The notes under the pieces: generated by a model
What the model was told of the DNA's origin: nothing
Seen by the model: only the letters and a program-made list of their open reading frames with translations
Database searches by the model: none
Source: Bifidobacterium breve
GTDB taxonomy: Bacteria; Actinomycetota; Acidimicrobiia; Acidimicrobiales; Microtrichaceae
Length of the DNA stretch: 64,000 nt
Direction of reading: 5' to 3'
Assembly (NCBI GenBank): GCA_945901935.1
Contig: CAMDLX010000003.1
Span: 1 to 64,000 of the forward strand
Program-made: the position numbers and the translations under genes
Shown: piece after piece, positions 8,532 through 17,180 of the stretch
Layout: every line of letters starts with the position of its first letter
Position numbering within the stretch: position 1 is the stretch's first letter

Positions 8532-9755
8532 TTACACCCTGTCGAGAGACAACATCTTGATGGCGTTACCGCGAAGCACCTTGTAGATAACCTCGTCGGA
8601 CAACCCCACGACCATCTTCTCGACATACTCCTTTGTAAATGGCCAAGAAGTGTCTGTATGTGGGTAGTCAGTCTCGAAGCATATGTTGTTCTCGCCCACT
8701 GAACTGAGGTTGACAAGGCCGTGATGATCTGCAGTGAAACAACCGAAAATACGGTCCCAGTAATAGGTCGACGGGGGCTCCGGAATACGTTCCTTTGTAT
8801 GCATCCACGCATCGTGATGCTCCCAGACCATGTCAGCACGCTCGAGGACATAGGGAATCCATCCGATCTGGCCTTCTGAATAGGCCAGGCGGAGTTCGGG
8901 GAACTCAATGAGTTTGCCCGAGAACAACCAGTCCACCATCGAGGTAAACGCGTTGTTGAATGCCAGCGTTCCACCTACAGCAGGAGGAGAGTCAGGGGAT
9001 GCTGCTGGGTTTGTCGAGGAGGAACCGATGTGCATGCAGATGGTGACGGCATGATCGTTGCAAGCCGCAAAGAACGGATCCCAGTAACCAGTGTGAATGC
9101 TCGGAAGCTTGAGCTTGGTGGGGATCTCTGAGAAGCAGACAGCATGCACCCCCCGCTTGGCGTTACGAATCACTTCCTGAGCAGCTAGTTGCGGGTCCCA
9201 CATCGGGATGATGCAGAGTGGAATGTTGACCCCGTTCGATGGCTCGCACCATTCCTCAACCATCCAGTCGTTGTAGGCACGCACGCAGGCCAGAGCCAGA
9301 TCTTTGTCTTGGCCTTCCATAAATGTCTGCCCACAAAAACGTGGAAACGTTGGGAACGGCAGCGACCCATCAACCCAGTTGACCTCGAACTCTTTCACTC
9401 GCGCATCCCGGTCGTAGCAGCCCGGTCGCATCTCGTCATAGGTAAGAGGCACCATCTGCATAACGGTTCGATCGAACTTGCTCAGATCGCCGCCTGGAGT
9501 TGCAGAAAGCGGGATGGCAACAAAGCTCTTATGCACATAAATAACGCGATCCTCGTACACCCAGTAGTCCCCTGGTTGCCCGTCTGGATCCATCGTGTTG
9601 TCGTAGCGAGCTCCCGCTTTATGAACGAATGGCCCCCAGTTGGCGCGCTCCACGCGGGGACCTTTCTCGCGATGCTTTTCGGGCAGCCAGGTCTGCCAGA
9701 CATGCGGCGGCTCCACCACATGGTCGTCCACACTGATGATCTTTGGTAGCTCCAT
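8532..9755 (-). CDS. Amidohydrolase 2 family metal-dependent hydrolase/decarboxylase (first copy)
   Basis: A 407-residue TIM-barrel amidohydrolase. The N-terminal metal segment is SVDDHVVEP (D10-D11-H12, E15), a barrel histidine is in CMHIGSS and the late acidic residue is in ETDYPHTD, matching the decarboxylase/hydratase-like subgroup. Such proteins are common in actinobacterial lipid-degradation islands, but substrates are mostly unassigned. ATG 9755 is chosen over GTG 9770 because the product then begins at the family N-terminus with TGGAG about ten bases upstream. It heads the minus operon and faces the HyuB gene across palindrome site 2; a TACCCT box (9804-9799) could serve it. A homologue is at 57002. 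Confidence 0.85.
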   Translation of the reverse strand: MELPKIISVDDHVVEPPHVWQTWLPEKHREKGPRVERANWGPFVHKAGARYDNTMDPDGQPGDYWVYEDRVIYVHKSFVAIPLSATPGGDLSKFDRTVMQMVPLTYDEMRPGCYDRDARVKEFEVNWVDGSLPFPTFPRFCGQTFMEGQDKDLALACVRAYNDWMVEEWCEPSNGVNIPLCIIPMWDPQLAAQEVIRNAKRGVHAVCFSEIPTKLKLPSIHTGYWDPFFAACNDHAVTICMHIGSSSTNPAASPDSPPAVGGTLAFNNAFTSMVDWLFSGKLIEFPELRLAYSEGQIGWIPYVLERADMVWEHHDAWMHTKERIPEPPSTYYWDRIFGCFTADHHGLVNLSSVGENNICFETDYPHTDTSWPFTKEYVEKMVVGLSDEVIYKVLRGNAIKMLSLDRV

Positions 9756-9813
9756 TGCCAGCGACTCCACTCAGTAGCGATTCTTTACCCGTCCCAACAG
9801 GGTAGCCTTCTAA

Positions 9814-9829
9814 CTGACGTCCATGTCAG
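9814..9829. promoter_or_regulatory. Operator-like palindrome, site 2
   Basis: CTGACGTCCATGTCAG at the centre of a longer near-perfect inverted repeat (9806-9837, arms beginning CCTTCTAA). It lies between the divergent amidohydrolase (start 9755) and HyuB gene (start 9847). Candidate -10 boxes flank it: TAGCCT 9803-9808 for the plus unit and TACCCT 9804-9799 for the minus unit. The best-formed copy in the window. Confidence 0.85.
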
Positions 9830-9846
9830 TTAGAAGGGGAGCAACT

Positions 9847-11697
9847 ATGCACATTGATCCAAGAACGCTCGCCGCACCACGCGAACGCAAGGTTCCTTCT
9901 GTGGCAGTTGACCCCGTCACTTCCGAGGTGATTCGTGGCGAAATGGAGACCGTCTGTTTTGAGATGGCCGTGTTCGTCTCGCGGACTGCAACCACACCGA
10001 TCCTGAATCAGTCCAACGAGCGAAATGCAACCATCCTGGATGCAAGCGGCAGGCTTGCTGCGCTCTCGGTGGGTATCCCGCAATTCATGCTGACTTCAAC
10101 CTTGCCCGTTCGTTTTGCTCTCGACTTTCTAGGGTCTGATGAGTTTCGGCCCGGCGATGTATTCGTTTCCAACGACCCGTATCACGGTGGTGGGCACCTG
10201 CCTGACTACAACGTGTTCGCACCAATTTTTGCCAAAGAGCGCGATGGCAGTTCACGGATGGTGCTCATCGCAAGCATTCAGTGCCATCACGGAGATACCG
10301 GTGGTGCAGTACCGGGTGGCTACAACGTGACAGCGAACGACGTGTGGGGTGAGGGTTCTCGTTGGCCAGTTGTCAAAGTGGTGGACCAAGGAGTCGAGCG
10401 CCGCGACGTGCTCTACGCCATGGCGGTGAACAACCGCCTCCCCGATCACGCCGGCGACCTGCGTGCGCAGATCGGCGCAGCGCAGTTAGCAGTTCGACGG
10501 CTTGAAGACATGATTTTGCGTCACAGCCCCCAGACCGTTGAGGCCTCGGTAGACCACATGATTGACTACGCATCGCGCCGCTTTCGAGAAGAAGTGGCTG
10601 CTTGGCCTGATGGTTCCTACTCGGCCGAGTGCTTTGTTGATCATGATCCCCTCGGAAACCCTGACGTGCGATTGGCCTGCACTGTCACAGTGGATGGCGA
10701 GAACCTGTGCATCGATTTTACGGGATCAGATACCCGACAAGAGCTTCAGGCGTGGTCAACGTTTGGTAACACCCGTGGCTACACCGTCGGACAGATTGCA
10801 GCGATGATGGACCCCGACATTCCCAAGAATGAAGGCTTCTTTGAGTCAATCGAACTCATCATCCCCGAAGGCTGCGTTCTGAATCCAGTCGCTAATCGCC
10901 CAGTGTCGGCGGGGACTCACCACCCGGGTGCTGAAGTCGGAGAGGTTATTGCGCTTGCGCTTCAGGGAGCGCTTCCCAAGCGAGCCGTACCTCAGGTGTA
11001 CAAGACCGGGATTCCGACCGTCATTATGGGAACAGACCCGCACACCGGACTTCAATTCACAGATCATTCAGCCGAGGTGTACGCCGGGTGGTGCAACGCT
11101 GCGTATGGGATGGACGCCTGGGGTTGCCAAGCTGCAGCCTTTGGCAACCTCTGGAAAGCCACAGCCGAGATCAATGAAAGCTTGTACCCGCATATTCAAT
11201 GGGCCCGCGATTACCGAACGGACTCTGGTGGCGCTGGCGAGTGGCGAGGTCTCTGCGGAAGCCATTACGTCAAAGAGGTTCGAGTTGACGCTCGCGTCTA
11301 CACCTATGTGGTTGGCATGAAGTACCCCATGCCTGGGATCGCAGGTGGACTGAGCGGAGAGCCCAACAAGTTGGTGCTTCGAGACGGCGACGCCGATGAG
11401 GTAGTGGTCGCGCACACTGCTGACTGGCTTGCGCTGGCTGCCGGACAACGAATTCGTTATGACTACGGCGGGGGTGGCGGATGGGGCGATCCGCTCAATC
11501 GAGATCCTCAAGCTGTGCTTGATGATGTGCTCGACGAGTATGTCTCGCATGAAGCTGCCGAGCGCGAGTACGGGGTTGTGCTGACTGGATCACTCGATGA
11601 TCTGAGTTTGGCGCTCGACTTAGCTCAAACCACAGCGCTGCGAGCCGAACGCCGCTCCAAGCGTGCAGACAGTGCTCAGACAAGCGGTGCTCAGTGA
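9847..11697 (+). CDS. Hydantoinase B/oxoprolinase/acetone carboxylase alpha family protein
   Basis: A 616-residue HyuB-type subunit. The metal-binding signature SNDPYHGGGHLPDYNVF lies near residues 108-124, and the glycine-rich C-terminal YDYGGGGGWGDP is typical. It pairs with the HyuA-type ATPase encoded next (overlap at 11694). Relatives are ATP-dependent hydantoinases, 5-oxoprolinase or acetone/acetophenone carboxylases; no carboxylase gamma subunit is nearby, so hydrolysis of a cyclic amide or an unknown ATP-dependent step is as likely as carboxylation. ATG 9847 has AGGGGAGC upstream; the earlier in-frame start at 9823 lies inside the palindrome and is rejected. Confidence 0.88.
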   Translation: MHIDPRTLAAPRERKVPSVAVDPVTSEVIRGEMETVCFEMAVFVSRTATTPILNQSNERNATILDASGRLAALSVGIPQFMLTSTLPVRFALDFLGSDEFRPGDVFVSNDPYHGGGHLPDYNVFAPIFAKERDGSSRMVLIASIQCHHGDTGGAVPGGYNVTANDVWGEGSRWPVVKVVDQGVERRDVLYAMAVNNRLPDHAGDLRAQIGAAQLAVRRLEDMILRHSPQTVEASVDHMIDYASRRFREEVAAWPDGSYSAECFVDHDPLGNPDVRLACTVTVDGENLCIDFTGSDTRQELQAWSTFGNTRGYTVGQIAAMMDPDIPKNEGFFESIELIIPEGCVLNPVANRPVSAGTHHPGAEVGEVIALALQGALPKRAVPQVYKTGIPTVIMGTDPHTGLQFTDHSAEVYAGWCNAAYGMDAWGCQAAAFGNLWKATAEINESLYPHIQWARDYRTDSGGAGEWRGLCGSHYVKEVRVDARVYTYVVGMKYPMPGIAGGLSGEPNKLVLRDGDADEVVVAHTADWLALAAGQRIRYDYGGGGGWGDPLNRDPQAVLDDVLDEYVSHEAAEREYGVVLTGSLDDLSLALDLAQTTALRAERRSKRADSAQTSGAQ

Positions 11698-13757
11698 GCG
11701 GGTACCGAGTCGGGATCGACGTAGGTGGCACGTTTACTGACCTCATCTGCGTCACTCCGCAGGGAGCGGTGCTGCTTGACAAAACAGCTACCACCCCAGA
11801 GGACCAATCCGTAGGAGTGATGAACGGGCTCGCACTTCTTGCGCAACGCGAAGGTCGAGAGGCCGACGAGTTTTGCTCAATGATCGAAGTGCTTGTCCAC
11901 GGGACCACCACTGCCGATAACACAATGATAGAGATGGATGGAGCCGTCACAGGCATGCTTGTGACCGAAGGCCACCGCGATGAAATCGAGATGAGGCGGG
12001 TCCACAAGGAACAAATCTGGGACCCCGCCTATCCCGCACCAGTCCCAATCGCTCGGCGAAGGGCCCGAATTCCGATTCCGCAACGCATGGACTACCTAGG
12101 GGAGGAACTCCTCGCTCTAGACGAGGCCGCCGTGCGCGCTGGTGTTCAGAGACTCCGACAGCTTGGAGTCGAGTCGATAGCGGTGGTCTTTTTATTCTCG
12201 TTCGTTGACCCATCCCACGAGCTTCGGGCCAGAGAAATCATTCTGGAGGAGTACCCCGAGGTTGCTCATATTTCACTGTCTCATGAGGTCATGGCTCGCG
12301 GTCCTGAGTTTGAGCGCAGCTCGACCACCTTGGTCAATGCCTATACCGCTCCAAGAATCACCTCATATGTGGCACAGCTCGAACAAAAACTCCACAGCGC
12401 AGGCTGCACAGCCCCGCTGCTATTAATGCAAGCAACGGGTGGCGTCATGCCTCCTTCGTATGTTTCGCATCGAGCCGTGACGCTGCTTGGATCTGGTCCA
12501 ACAGGTGGTGTGATCGGAGCTGCTCGAGCTGCGGCCGAGGCAGGGGTCACTGAGTTTGTAGCAGTCGATATGGGCGGAACAAGCTTTGACATTTGCCTAG
12601 TCCGAGATGGCTTACCCGAGGTAAAGGCCGATTGGAACTGGCGTTACCGCTACTACATCGGCCTACCTATGGTCGATATTCAGTGCATCGGGGCTGGTGG
12701 CGGATCAATCGCCCGAGTTCGGCAAGGAAGCCTTCTGGTCGGGCCCGAATCTGCCGGGGCGCAACCTGGACCTGTATGTTTCGCTCGGGGCGGAACGCTC
12801 CCAACAGTGACCGACGCCGATGCAGTGCTGGGCTACTTACGACCCACCGGTTTTGCCGATGGTCGCATGGACCTCGACCTCGAGGCTGCGCGAAAGGCCA
12901 TTCGCAGCGAGGTCGCCGAGCCGCTTGACATTGATCTGATCGCTGCCGCTTGGGGGATCGAAAGAATCGTCAATGCGAATATGGCCACTGCAACGCGGAA
13001 GGTTCTCGCTGGCTACGGTGCGGATGCCCGAGAGTTGTCGCTGATTGCTTACGGTGGAAACGGTGCCGTGCATGCCTGGGCGATAGCCGAAGAACTCGGA
13101 GTCACTCGAATCTTGGTTCCGCGTGCTGCTCCCGTGTTCTCGGCACTTGGACTACTCATTGCCGACTACCGAGTCGACCTGCAACTTGCGCAGGTCTCAC
13201 CCATGGCCCTGGTTGACCCAGAACAACTTCGCCGAATGCTTGTGGACCTCTCTTCAGAAGCCGTTGCCGAACTTGATCCTGCTCAACTCGACCCGCAACA
13301 GATCGATGTGCAGCGCTTCGTGCAAATGGCGTACCCAGGACAAAATTTCGACCTGAGCATTGCCGCCCCACTCGTCGGCGAGTCCTCGGATTTTCTCGCA
13401 GAACTGATCGAGAGGTTCCACGATCAGCATCTTGCAGAGCGTGGGTTTGCCTTCCGAGAAAACAGCCCCGTGCTGCGCGGGGTTCGTGCACTTGTTACCG
13501 GCCATACTCCTCACCCACCGACCCTTGCCGAGTCCGCAGGAGCGAAAGATCTAGAGGGTGCTCGGACCGGTTCTCGGCCTGTGTACTTTGGTTCTGGATT
13601 TGTAGAGGCGCCCACTTTCGACGGGGGACTCCTTGGGGTTGGAGTCAGAGTCAGCGGACCAGCCTTGATTGAGGAACGGTTCACCGTGATTGTGATTCCT
13701 CCCGGGTGGACCGCCGAGCTGCTCGAGAGTTCCTCCTTCGAGCTGACCAAGGACTGA
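11694..13757 (+). CDS. Hydantoinase A/oxoprolinase/acetone carboxylase beta family protein
   Basis: A 687-residue HyuA-type ATP-binding subunit with the N-terminal actin-like phosphate motif VGIDVGGTFTDLI (residues about 6-18) and the second motif VDMGGTSFDICLV near residue 290. It completes the ATP-dependent two-subunit enzyme with the HyuB protein. The GTG start overlaps the upstream TGA (GTGA, 11694-11697). The gluconate-dehydrogenase-type subunit follows three bases after its stop, so all four genes from 9847 form one operon under palindrome site 2. The substrate is unknown; membership in an acyl-CoA regulon is unusual. Confidence 0.88.
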   Translation: MSGYRVGIDVGGTFTDLICVTPQGAVLLDKTATTPEDQSVGVMNGLALLAQREGREADEFCSMIEVLVHGTTTADNTMIEMDGAVTGMLVTEGHRDEIEMRRVHKEQIWDPAYPAPVPIARRRARIPIPQRMDYLGEELLALDEAAVRAGVQRLRQLGVESIAVVFLFSFVDPSHELRAREIILEEYPEVAHISLSHEVMARGPEFERSSTTLVNAYTAPRITSYVAQLEQKLHSAGCTAPLLLMQATGGVMPPSYVSHRAVTLLGSGPTGGVIGAARAAAEAGVTEFVAVDMGGTSFDICLVRDGLPEVKADWNWRYRYYIGLPMVDIQCIGAGGGSIARVRQGSLLVGPESAGAQPGPVCFARGGTLPTVTDADAVLGYLRPTGFADGRMDLDLEAARKAIRSEVAEPLDIDLIAAAWGIERIVNANMATATRKVLAGYGADARELSLIAYGGNGAVHAWAIAEELGVTRILVPRAAPVFSALGLLIADYRVDLQLAQVSPMALVDPEQLRRMLVDLSSEAVAELDPAQLDPQQIDVQRFVQMAYPGQNFDLSIAAPLVGESSDFLAELIERFHDQHLAERGFAFRENSPVLRGVRALVTGHTPHPPTLAESAGAKDLEGARTGSRPVYFGSGFVEAPTFDGGLLGVGVRVSGPALIEERFTVIVIPPGWTAELLESSSFELTKD

Positions 13758-13760
13758 CTC

Positions 13761-14282
13761 ATGTCTGCTGGCCTCACCCCATTACAGGCTCGAAATTTGA
13801 TTGCGCTGATGAACCAACTCGTTCCCGGAGATGAGCTCTCGCCGGCAGCAGGAGATTCGGGCGGGGCCGACTATGTGAACGGATTGCTCACAGCGTTTGA
13901 CTTTGACCCTCCCCATATCTGGGCTGGGGGGCCCTTCTCTGGCCGGCACGGGGGCGCAGCGAGTTTCGAGAACTGGATTGCACTCGCCCCTTGGGAGCTA
14001 GTCGCTTGGAGGTCTCGCATTGAAGACCTCAACGCGCAGTACCACACGGGCTTGGACTCATTGGGTGCCGAGTTTGCAGAGATGCCTGCCGACGCTCAGA
14101 CCGAAGCGGTCGCAGCAGCCTCTGATGGGTTCCGCGAACTGGTCTTCACTCATGCCTGCGAGGCCCTGTACGGGGACCCGGTCTATGGCGGTAATCGCAA
14201 GATGAGCGGATGGCTCGCAATCGACTACCGCGGAGACTCTCAGCCAAGTGGGTACTCCGACCAAGAGGTGAGTGCCCCATGA
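13761..14282 (+). CDS. Gluconate 2-dehydrogenase subunit 3 family protein
   Basis: A 173-residue small subunit. The C-terminal segment (THACEALYGDPVYGGN, then GWLAIDYRGDSQPSGY) is diagnostic for the subunit that partners membrane or periplasmic GMC dehydrogenases such as gluconate 2-dehydrogenase. No Tat or Sec signal is visible at the N-terminus, unlike many relatives, so the complex may be cytoplasmic here. It is translationally coupled to the GMC flavoprotein (ATGA at 14279-14282), which supports a two-subunit dehydrogenase. Confidence 0.85.
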   Translation: MSAGLTPLQARNLIALMNQLVPGDELSPAAGDSGGADYVNGLLTAFDFDPPHIWAGGPFSGRHGGAASFENWIALAPWELVAWRSRIEDLNAQYHTGLDSLGAEFAEMPADAQTEAVAAASDGFRELVFTHACEALYGDPVYGGNRKMSGWLAIDYRGDSQPSGYSDQEVSAP

Positions 14283-16018
14283 TGCACGGTGCCGTAGATG
14301 GGGTCGACGCCGACGCGATCATCATCGGATCTGGCCCTGGCGGGGCCGCTGTTGCGCACGCGCTCACACAAGCGGGTTGGTCAGTGATCTTGTTAGAAAA
14401 GGGGCAGAACCACCTGTTATCTCTGCAGGCTCCCTTTGCGCCACTCGGCCACTTCTCGAATGACGAGATCAAGTTCACGCAGCGGCATTTTTTGGGGCCT
14501 GATCCGCTTCTCGAACCCAGGACATTCAGGCGCTCATCTGAAGACGGCGACCGCATCCTCACGGGAGAGGTCAACAACTTGCCCTCGACCCTGGGCGGTG
14601 GGGGCGTGCACGCTGATGGCAAGTTGCCAAGATTTCGGGAGATCGACTTCCAGCTTCTTAGCGAGCTAGGCCCGGTCGAGGGTGCGGACATCGCTGACTG
14701 GCCGCTGAGCTATGCAGACCTAGAGCCCTATTACGCCGAGGCTGAGAAGCTCGTCGGTGTTGCGGGCGAAGAGACGAACCCCTTCGCCGCTTGGAGGTCT
14801 GGGCCGTTCCCCATGCCACCCGGGGTGGATATGTTCGGTGCACAAATTTCTTCGGCGGCCGCTGAGCGCGCCGGGCTTCACCCGTACCGAGCACCAACAG
14901 GCGTGAACTCGGTGGAGTACCAAGGACGCCCCGCTTGCAACAACTGTGGATTCTGCGCCTTTTATGGTTGCCCGATTGAAGCCAAAGGCGACCCCGTGAG
15001 CATGCTGCGCGCGGCGCTAGCCACTGGCCGCTGTCAGATCATTCCTTTGGCCTACGCAACCGAGATCACCACTGATCCGGCGAAAAATAGGGCCACCGGT
15101 GTTCGGTACTTGGACTTGTCAGCCGCGCCCACCGCCCAGGGAGAAGCACCGGTTCGGGAGCTTCGCTCACATCACCTGGTGCTAGCGGGTGGCGCATTCG
15201 AAACCCCGCGACTACTTCTGCGTAATGAGCTTGGAAATTCCTCGGGTCGAGTTGGCCAACACCTGATGTTTCATTTTCAAACTCTGGTAGTTGGTGCAGT
15301 TCGGGAGCGCCTCTGGGGTGCGAGCCGTGGGCGGTCGGTTACGCATCTGCACGACGATCACATTGACGGAGACCAAGCTTCTCGTGCTGCAGCGCACGCT
15401 GCTGGACTGCCATGGATCCGGGGCGGGATCGTCGAACACGGCAGCTCAACAGGCCCCGTCAACGAAGCACTTCTACAAGGCGCTGGCGCTCATCATCCAC
15501 TTGCCATGCGCAACTCGGAACTACGCGAACGCCTCTGGGTGTTCACGATGCAGGGAGAGGACCTGTCGCAGCGAACCAACCGCGTGGATCTTGACCCGAC
15601 AGTCCGCGACGCATGGGGGCTTGCTGCGGGCCGCGTGACCTATCAGCCACATCAACACGAGCTTGTGACTTCGAATCATGTGGCACCCATTCTGGAAGGT
15701 GTTATGCGTGATTCGGGGGCAGTCTGGACTGCAGCAAGCACCTCGCCCCCCGTTGGCGACCATGCAGGAACGTCCCCATTGGGACTTGCACCTGCGACTT
15801 ACCACATCATGGGTACGGCAAAAATGGGCTTCGATCCACTCAACTCTGTTGTTGATCCGACCGGTCGACTCTGGGATCTTCCCAACGTGATCATCGCTGA
15901 CAGTTCGGTGTTTCCGACCTCTGCCGGCTACGGACCAACCTTGACTCTGGTTGCACTGGCTACTCGGGCGGCAAGACTCCTGACCGGCAATCCGCTCGCA
16001 CAATCACAACCCACCTAG
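14279..16018 (+). CDS. GMC-family FAD-dependent oxidoreductase
   Basis: A 579-residue glucose-methanol-choline oxidoreductase. The FAD motif IIIGSGPGGAAVAHAL is near the N-terminus. A cysteine cluster, ACNNCGFCAFYGC, lies near residues 219-231 and is typical of the gluconate-dehydrogenase/cholesterol-oxidase-like branch. The conserved C-terminus contains YHIMGTAKMG and DSSVFPTSAGYGPTLT. It would oxidise a primary or secondary alcohol to aldehyde or ketone, passing electrons to an unseen acceptor. ATG 14279 overlaps the stop of its partner; an earlier GTG frame is rejected. The gene ends one base before the convergent FadE gene. Confidence 0.9.
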   Translation: MMHGAVDGVDADAIIIGSGPGGAAVAHALTQAGWSVILLEKGQNHLLSLQAPFAPLGHFSNDEIKFTQRHFLGPDPLLEPRTFRRSSEDGDRILTGEVNNLPSTLGGGGVHADGKLPRFREIDFQLLSELGPVEGADIADWPLSYADLEPYYAEAEKLVGVAGEETNPFAAWRSGPFPMPPGVDMFGAQISSAAAERAGLHPYRAPTGVNSVEYQGRPACNNCGFCAFYGCPIEAKGDPVSMLRAALATGRCQIIPLAYATEITTDPAKNRATGVRYLDLSAAPTAQGEAPVRELRSHHLVLAGGAFETPRLLLRNELGNSSGRVGQHLMFHFQTLVVGAVRERLWGASRGRSVTHLHDDHIDGDQASRAAAHAAGLPWIRGGIVEHGSSTGPVNEALLQGAGAHHPLAMRNSELRERLWVFTMQGEDLSQRTNRVDLDPTVRDAWGLAAGRVTYQPHQHELVTSNHVAPILEGVMRDSGAVWTAASTSPPVGDHAGTSPLGLAPATYHIMGTAKMGFDPLNSVVDPTGRLWDLPNVIIADSSVFPTSAGYGPTLTLVALATRAARLLTGNPLAQSQPT

Positions 16019-16019
16019 G

Positions 16020-17171
16020 TCAAGAACGTGGCAGGCCCAGTATGCGGTCACCAATAATCGTTTTTTGAATCTCCGAGGTTCCGCCAGCAATCGAGGCCGC
16101 CATCGACCACAGGTACTGCCGCTGCCATGGACCGGCCAGCGGACTGGCATCAGCTAGAACATCAAGAGCAGCCGCAGACATCTGTTGAGTCATCTCGGTC
16201 CAAGCAAGCTTGATGTAACTCGATTCGGGCCCTGGCTCCTCTCCATGAGAGAGCCGAGTCAACGTGCGCCAATTGTGAAGCTTGAGCAACCGAAGTTGTA
16301 TAAACGCAGTTGCTAATTGCTCACTGACCTCAGGGTCTTCCAGCGTTCCCGAGTCTGCGGCCAAACGGTATAACTCGTCCAAGAAAACCTCGTGCACTAC
16401 CTGTTCTTTGAACGGAAAGTTCGTGCCACGCTCATGCGCAAGAGTCGTGTTCGCAACGGCCCAGCCGGCATCGAGCTCGCCAACTAGGTGATCAGCGGGC
16501 ACGAATACCTGATCCAGAAAGACTTCGTTGAATTCGGCCTCTCCCGTCATCTGCACCAGCGGTCGGATTTCGATGCCTGGGGAGTCCATGTCAATGACGA
16601 GATAGGAAATCCCCCGATGCTTCGGAGCCTCTGCATTCGTCCGAGCCAAACAGATTCCCCAGCGCGCATGTTGGGCATAGCTCGTCCAGACTTTTTGCCC
16701 CGTAACCAGCCAACCAGATCGCCCATCAGACAAGGTTGTCGGCTCGGCGATAGTTCGTAGCGAAGCCAAATCGGAACCCGCATCAGGTTCGCTAAACAAC
16801 TGACACCAGATCTCGGAAGCATCCAAAATGCTAGGAAGCCACCGAGTTCGCTGCTCCTGCGTGCCATGAGCCAACAGGGTGGGCCCAGCCAGGTTCAGAC
16901 CCACGCGATTGACGAGTTGCGGAGCTCCGGAGCGGGCATATTCCATGTTGAACAGAGCCACTTGCACTGGTGTGGCATCGCGCCCGCCCACAGCTGTTGG
17001 CCAGGTGATCCCAACCCAATTTGTGGACGCCAATCTTGCCTGCCAGACGCGTCCCCACTCAATCTCGGCATCAAGGTCCGGAAATTTTGGGGCGAGTTGC
17101 ACATTCGCGGCAAGAAACTCTCGGGCTTCAGAAGCAAAGGCAAGTTCAGACTCGGTAAATGACAGGTCCAT
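16020..17171 (-). CDS. Acyl-CoA dehydrogenase (FadE-like)
   Basis: A 383-residue acyl-CoA dehydrogenase with the full fold: LFSEPDAGSDLASL (FAD/substrate region), TGQKVWTSYAQHARWG and C-terminal AGGTSEIQKTIIGDRILG. The position of the MCAD base (Glu in YEGT) is glycine in AGGT, as in many actinobacterial FadEs where the base lies elsewhere or in a partner subunit. It should desaturate an acyl-CoA at the alpha-beta bond. ATG 17171 follows the ligase stop by nine bases with GGGAC upstream, so it is co-transcribed with the FadD17-like ligase from palindrome site 3. Confidence 0.9.
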   Translation of the reverse strand: MDLSFTESELAFASEAREFLAANVQLAPKFPDLDAEIEWGRVWQARLASTNWVGITWPTAVGGRDATPVQVALFNMEYARSGAPQLVNRVGLNLAGPTLLAHGTQEQRTRWLPSILDASEIWCQLFSEPDAGSDLASLRTIAEPTTLSDGRSGWLVTGQKVWTSYAQHARWGICLARTNAEAPKHRGISYLVIDMDSPGIEIRPLVQMTGEAEFNEVFLDQVFVPADHLVGELDAGWAVANTTLAHERGTNFPFKEQVVHEVFLDELYRLAADSGTLEDPEVSEQLATAFIQLRLLKLHNWRTLTRLSHGEEPGPESSYIKLAWTEMTQQMSAAALDVLADASPLAGPWQRQYLWSMAASIAGGTSEIQKTIIGDRILGLPRS

Positions 17172-17180
17172 TTTGTGTCC

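Noticed and set aside
13754-13767. CTGACTCATGTCTG resembling the operator
   Set aside because: It spans the HyuA stop and the next ATG, has a four-base spacer rather than six and one arm mismatch, and no promoter is needed there because the genes are contiguous.
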